45,570 nucleotides of DNA, taken from contig JACPPM010000016.1 in assembly GCA_016191015.1 (NCBI GenBank), forward strand, positions 1-45,570, written 5' to 3'. The notes beneath the pieces are model-generated. The model saw nothing but the letters and a program-made list of their open reading frames with translations, searched no databases and had not been told where the DNA came from. This stretch comes from Acidobacteriota bacterium (lineage in GTDB: Bacteria; Acidobacteriota; CAIWXX01). The position numbers and the translations under genes are program-made. Below, in pieces: positions 43,215 to 45,570 of the stretch (position 1 is the stretch's first letter; each line of letters opens with the position of its first letter).

Positions 43215-44194
43215 TCGGACTCCGTCACGACGTTGCGGCGGTCCTGGTGGGCCAACGTCACGGAGCTGTTGATCTCCTCACGGATGTAGTAGAGCGGACG
43301 ATCCTTGGTCTCATTCAGGATCCGGCCGATGTACTCGGTGATCACCGTCAGGATCGCGAAGATGAAGAAGAACATGACGCTGTGCTGAAACGAGAGCGTG
43401 ATCCAGCCCTCGGCCACCTTTTGCTTGAAAATCGCGATGGCGATGACGTACCCGATGTACAGCAGATTCAGAACGCTCGCCAGCAGCCCGACAAGGCTGA
43501 TAATGCGCAGAGGCCGGGTTGAGCTGCTGACGATGATATTCACCGCGTCCTCGAGACTCTCCCAGAAGCTGTCCCCTCGCGGCCGCCCCCGGCGGTTGAT
43601 CTGATCGTACTCGTAGCGGACCGTCTGGTATCCGATGTACGGGGTCAGGGCGCGCAGGTGGCGGTATTTGTCCTTGATCTGGATGACGGCGTTGACGGCC
43701 TGGCGGGTGAGCACGCGGAGGTGAGTTGTGTGCTCGGGAATCGCGAGCCCGAAGATCCGCGAGCATGACCAGTGAAAGATGCGTCCGGCGAGTCTGCGGG
43801 TCCAGGGCCGCCGCGGCCAGTTCTTGTCGATCCCGAGTATGACTGCCTTCTGCGACTGTGCCGTGGCGACCAGCGACGGGATCAAAGCAGGCGGATCCGA
43901 ATTGGGCAGCAGTGTGACGACGTAGTCGCCGATGGCGCTTTCGAGCGCCGCTGTCAGAGCGATCTCGAGGCCGAAGCGCCGGGAGAGCCTGAGGACGCGA
44001 ATGCATTCGAGCTCGTGGAGGAGCGGCCGGAGCCTGTGCGCGGAATCGTCGGTCGATCCGTCGTCGACGAGGATGATCTCGTAGTTCTCGTACTCTGCCT
44101 TCATCACAGAGATGACATCCTTGACGAAGGACTCGATGATGTCTGCGTCGTTGTGGATGGGCGCTGCCACCGATACGAAAAGGCTGGATTTCAT
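43211..44194 (-). CDS. Family 2 glycosyltransferase with two C-terminal membrane helices (ArnC/GtrB-like)
   Basis: 327 residues. FVSVAAPIHNDADII and ILVDDGSTDDSAHRL mark the GT-A fold; the DxD position reads NSDPPALIP where related enzymes have DADLQDPP. Two helices (about 228-252 and 268-290) and a cytosolic tail (ETKDRPLYYIREE) are typical of polyprenyl-phosphate glycosyltransferases. It should attach a sugar to undecaprenyl phosphate at the membrane. It lies 5 bases after the FAD oxidoreductase gene. Confidence 0.9.
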   Translation of the reverse strand: MKSSLFVSVAAPIHNDADIIESFVKDVISVMKAEYENYEIILVDDGSTDDSAHRLRPLLHELECIRVLRLSRRFGLEIALTAALESAIGDYVVTLLPNSDPPALIPSLVATAQSQKAVILGIDKNWPRRPWTRRLAGRIFHWSCSRIFGLAIPEHTTHLRVLTRQAVNAVIQIKDKYRHLRALTPYIGYQTVRYEYDQINRRGRPRGDSFWESLEDAVNIIVSSSTRPLRIISLVGLLASVLNLLYIGYVIAIAIFKQKVAEGWITLSFQHSVMFFFIFAILTVITEYIGRILNETKDRPLYYIREEINSSVTLAHQDRRNVVTESE

Positions 44195-44199
44195 GCGAG

Positions 44200-45330
44200 C
44201 TATCCCTCAGCCCGGGAGAAGAGCATCTGCAGCTCCCTGGGCAGGTCATAGATGTTGTCGAACTTGCCGCCGAGGACCGACACGAGCCCGGGCACCTCAT
44301 CGTGGGCCTTGAACAGTATCGGGCGAGCATCGTTGACCTCGCACTGTGGCAGCACCGTCTTCACCTCCCAGAGCGAATCGACCTGCCGGGCGCGCTCGAG
44401 ACAGGGCAGGAATCGCTTCGCATCCATGATCATGTTCAGGCAGTGCGAAGCGCGGCCGGGTGCCTCACGATCCAGCATCATCGGTGCGCCGCCGCCCGAG
44501 CGCTCCTCCCAATCGTAATGCGGCGTGTAACGCACGTGACTGAGGCTGTGCGTCCCCGCGGGCGGGAAGGGCATCGTGGAGAAGAAGGGACCACACATCA
44601 CCGTGACCGCCCGCTTGCGCAGCTCCTCGGGCGCCTCGATGAGCGCAATTTCGGTGTATTCGTGCCGGAGGGGAATGGGGGGGACCTCCGACTTGTGAAG
44701 CAGATGGTTGATTCGAGAGTAGGTACAGTTGAACAGCCAGCGGGTCGTCGCTGACCAGCTTTCCGATCCCGTTGACATGTCCACCTGAATTCCCCGGCTG
44801 CCCACCGTTGCGCGGCGCGCCTCGGTGCCGAGCCGAAGAGGAATGTCGCGGCCGGCCATGCGGACCAGCAGATGCTCCTTCAGCTTCACGGAATCGAACG
44901 CGTACTCGGTGACCTCGAAGACCTCCTCCACGAGGTCGCGATCGAAGAGCCGGCTGACGGCGGAAGGTGCCTTGCGAAACGGCGCACCGATCTCCTGGCA
45001 GAAGCGCGCAAACTGCAGTGCGGTGACATTCGAGAACTTGCGAGCGATGGCATAGAAGTGTGTGAAATCGCGGTCGACCGCGACGGCGTACTCGCGCATG
45101 AAGCGCGAGAAGTTGGCGTGCGAGCGAAGTCCGGTCAAGATACTACGGGGGTAGTGATATCCGCCGTGCACCCGCGCCTGGTTGGCGTATGAGGCGCGTT
45201 GCATCAGGTCTGCGTCGCGCTCGACGACCAGCACGCGCATGGAGCTGTCCGCAAGCATCAGGGCGAGGTTGCAGCCGAAAAAGCCGCCTCCCACCACGAT
45301 CGCGTCCCAGTTCTCAGCCGCCACTGTCAC
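44200..45330 (-). CDS. FAD-dependent oxidoreductase (DAO family)
   Basis: 376 residues; GTG at 45330 (a second GTG two codons on is possible). FAD-binding IVVGGGFFGCNLALMLAD at about 10-27 and VLVVERDADLM at about 33-43 give the Rossmann fold; the C-terminal SVLGGKFDNIYDLP is the second FAD contact. The middle (about 80-330) is the substrate domain. First gene of the operon; located with two glycosyltransferases and an SDR, it likely oxidises a sugar or an amino group for a surface glycan. The substrate is unknown. Confidence 0.88.
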   Translation of the reverse strand: MTVAAENWDAIVVGGGFFGCNLALMLADSSMRVLVVERDADLMQRASYANQARVHGGYHYPRSILTGLRSHANFSRFMREYAVAVDRDFTHFYAIARKFSNVTALQFARFCQEIGAPFRKAPSAVSRLFDRDLVEEVFEVTEYAFDSVKLKEHLLVRMAGRDIPLRLGTEARRATVGSRGIQVDMSTGSESWSATTRWLFNCTYSRINHLLHKSEVPPIPLRHEYTEIALIEAPEELRKRAVTVMCGPFFSTMPFPPAGTHSLSHVRYTPHYDWEERSGGGAPMMLDREAPGRASHCLNMIMDAKRFLPCLERARQVDSLWEVKTVLPQCEVNDARPILFKAHDEVPGLVSVLGGKFDNIYDLPRELQMLFSRAEG

Positions 45331-45471
45331 CCTCTCTCAGCCTCTCCGGCGCGCAACAGTCTATCGCAGCCGCGAGACCCCCGCAAAGCTTGCCGAACTA
45401 TCATCGTAAGGTACCCGCGATCTGGTAGGCGCCCTCCCCCCCAACATCGGGCTCGCCGGCTCGTGGCCATT

Positions 45472-45570
45472 AGTGTCTAAGAAGTTGAGTGTTGACACGA
45501 AATGGCAAAACGTTCGAGTGGGTGAGATCCTCCGAACCCCTCTCAGGAAAGCAGGAAGGGAGGAATGCAG
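45472..45570 (-). repeat. Family B dispersed repeat, copy B5 (inverted, cut by the window end)
   Basis: Reads AGTGTCTAAGAAGTTGAGTGTTGACACGAAATGGCAAAAC from its left; the reverse complement matches the tails of B1-B4. It is truncated at the right edge, so its length cannot be given. It follows a 140-base gap from the FAD oxidoreductase gene. Confidence 0.88.

Noticed and set aside
45358-45363. TAGACT on the - strand as -10 of the glycan operon
   Set aside because: No acceptable -35 at 16-18 bases, so I do not list it as a promoter.

Overview
The window is 45.6 kb of GC-rich bacterial chromosome with short intergenic gaps, frequent ATGA/GTGA start-stop overlaps and several families of short dispersed palindromic repeats. 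Gene content (a Hyf/complex-I-like membrane complex, a membrane pyrophosphatase, SecDF-YajC, TonB-ExbB-ExbD, a multi-GAF hybrid kinase) fits a Gram-negative bacterium from a deep soil or sediment lineage. Acidobacteriota (Thermoanaerobaculia-like) is my best guess, but that is inference from style and no marker gene for phylogeny is present.

Left part (166-7425, + strand): six tightly packed, partly overlapping genes encode a membrane complex of the HyfBCEFG(HI) type. The NuoD-like large subunit lacks the cysteine pairs that hold the NiFe centre, so this looks like an energy-converting hydrogenase-related (Ehr) complex and not a hydrogenase. The last gene fuses the ferredoxin-like and NuoB-like subunits.

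7572-10973 (- strand) holds small genes of poorly known function: two overlapping hypotheticals, a small membrane protein, a secreted protein with a TonB-C-like end, a short protein of the so-called ADP-ribosylation/crystallin J1 group and a YcxB-like protein. 11389-14355 (+) is a large GAF-GAF-GAF-PAS hybrid histidine kinase. 14540-18994 (-) holds a secreted protein with an internal duplication, a Gly/Pro-rich protein and a polytopic membrane protein.

19315-30308: a DUF4126 membrane protein, a B12-binding-type radical SAM protein, two tRNA genes (Lys-TTT, Glu-TTC) behind a near-consensus promoter, a MATE exporter, an AsnC/Lrp regulator coupled to an EamA transporter (probably leaderless), a class I/II aminotransferase, a zinc-ribbon membrane protein and a DUF2167 protein.

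30309-40660 (mostly +) is a housekeeping block: membrane pyrophosphatase hppA with unusual active-site-adjacent residues, a HEPN-MNT pair on the other strand, tgt-yajC-secD-secF, then tonB-exbB-exbD-exbD ending in a clear intrinsic terminator. 40818-45330 (-) is a five-gene operon of glycan type: FAD oxidoreductase, two family-2 glycosyltransferases, an SDR epimerase and a TIM-barrel isomerase.

Most intergenic gaps over 300 bases are filled by repeats. Family A (CGCAGATT-rich palindromes at 1, 19.1, 25.8 and 30 kb), family B (five copies ending in CAACTT..TAGACACT, at 8.8, 15.6, 27.4, 38.0 and 45.5 kb) and one AT-richer nested palindrome (22.5 kb) are the main structures the genes do not explain.
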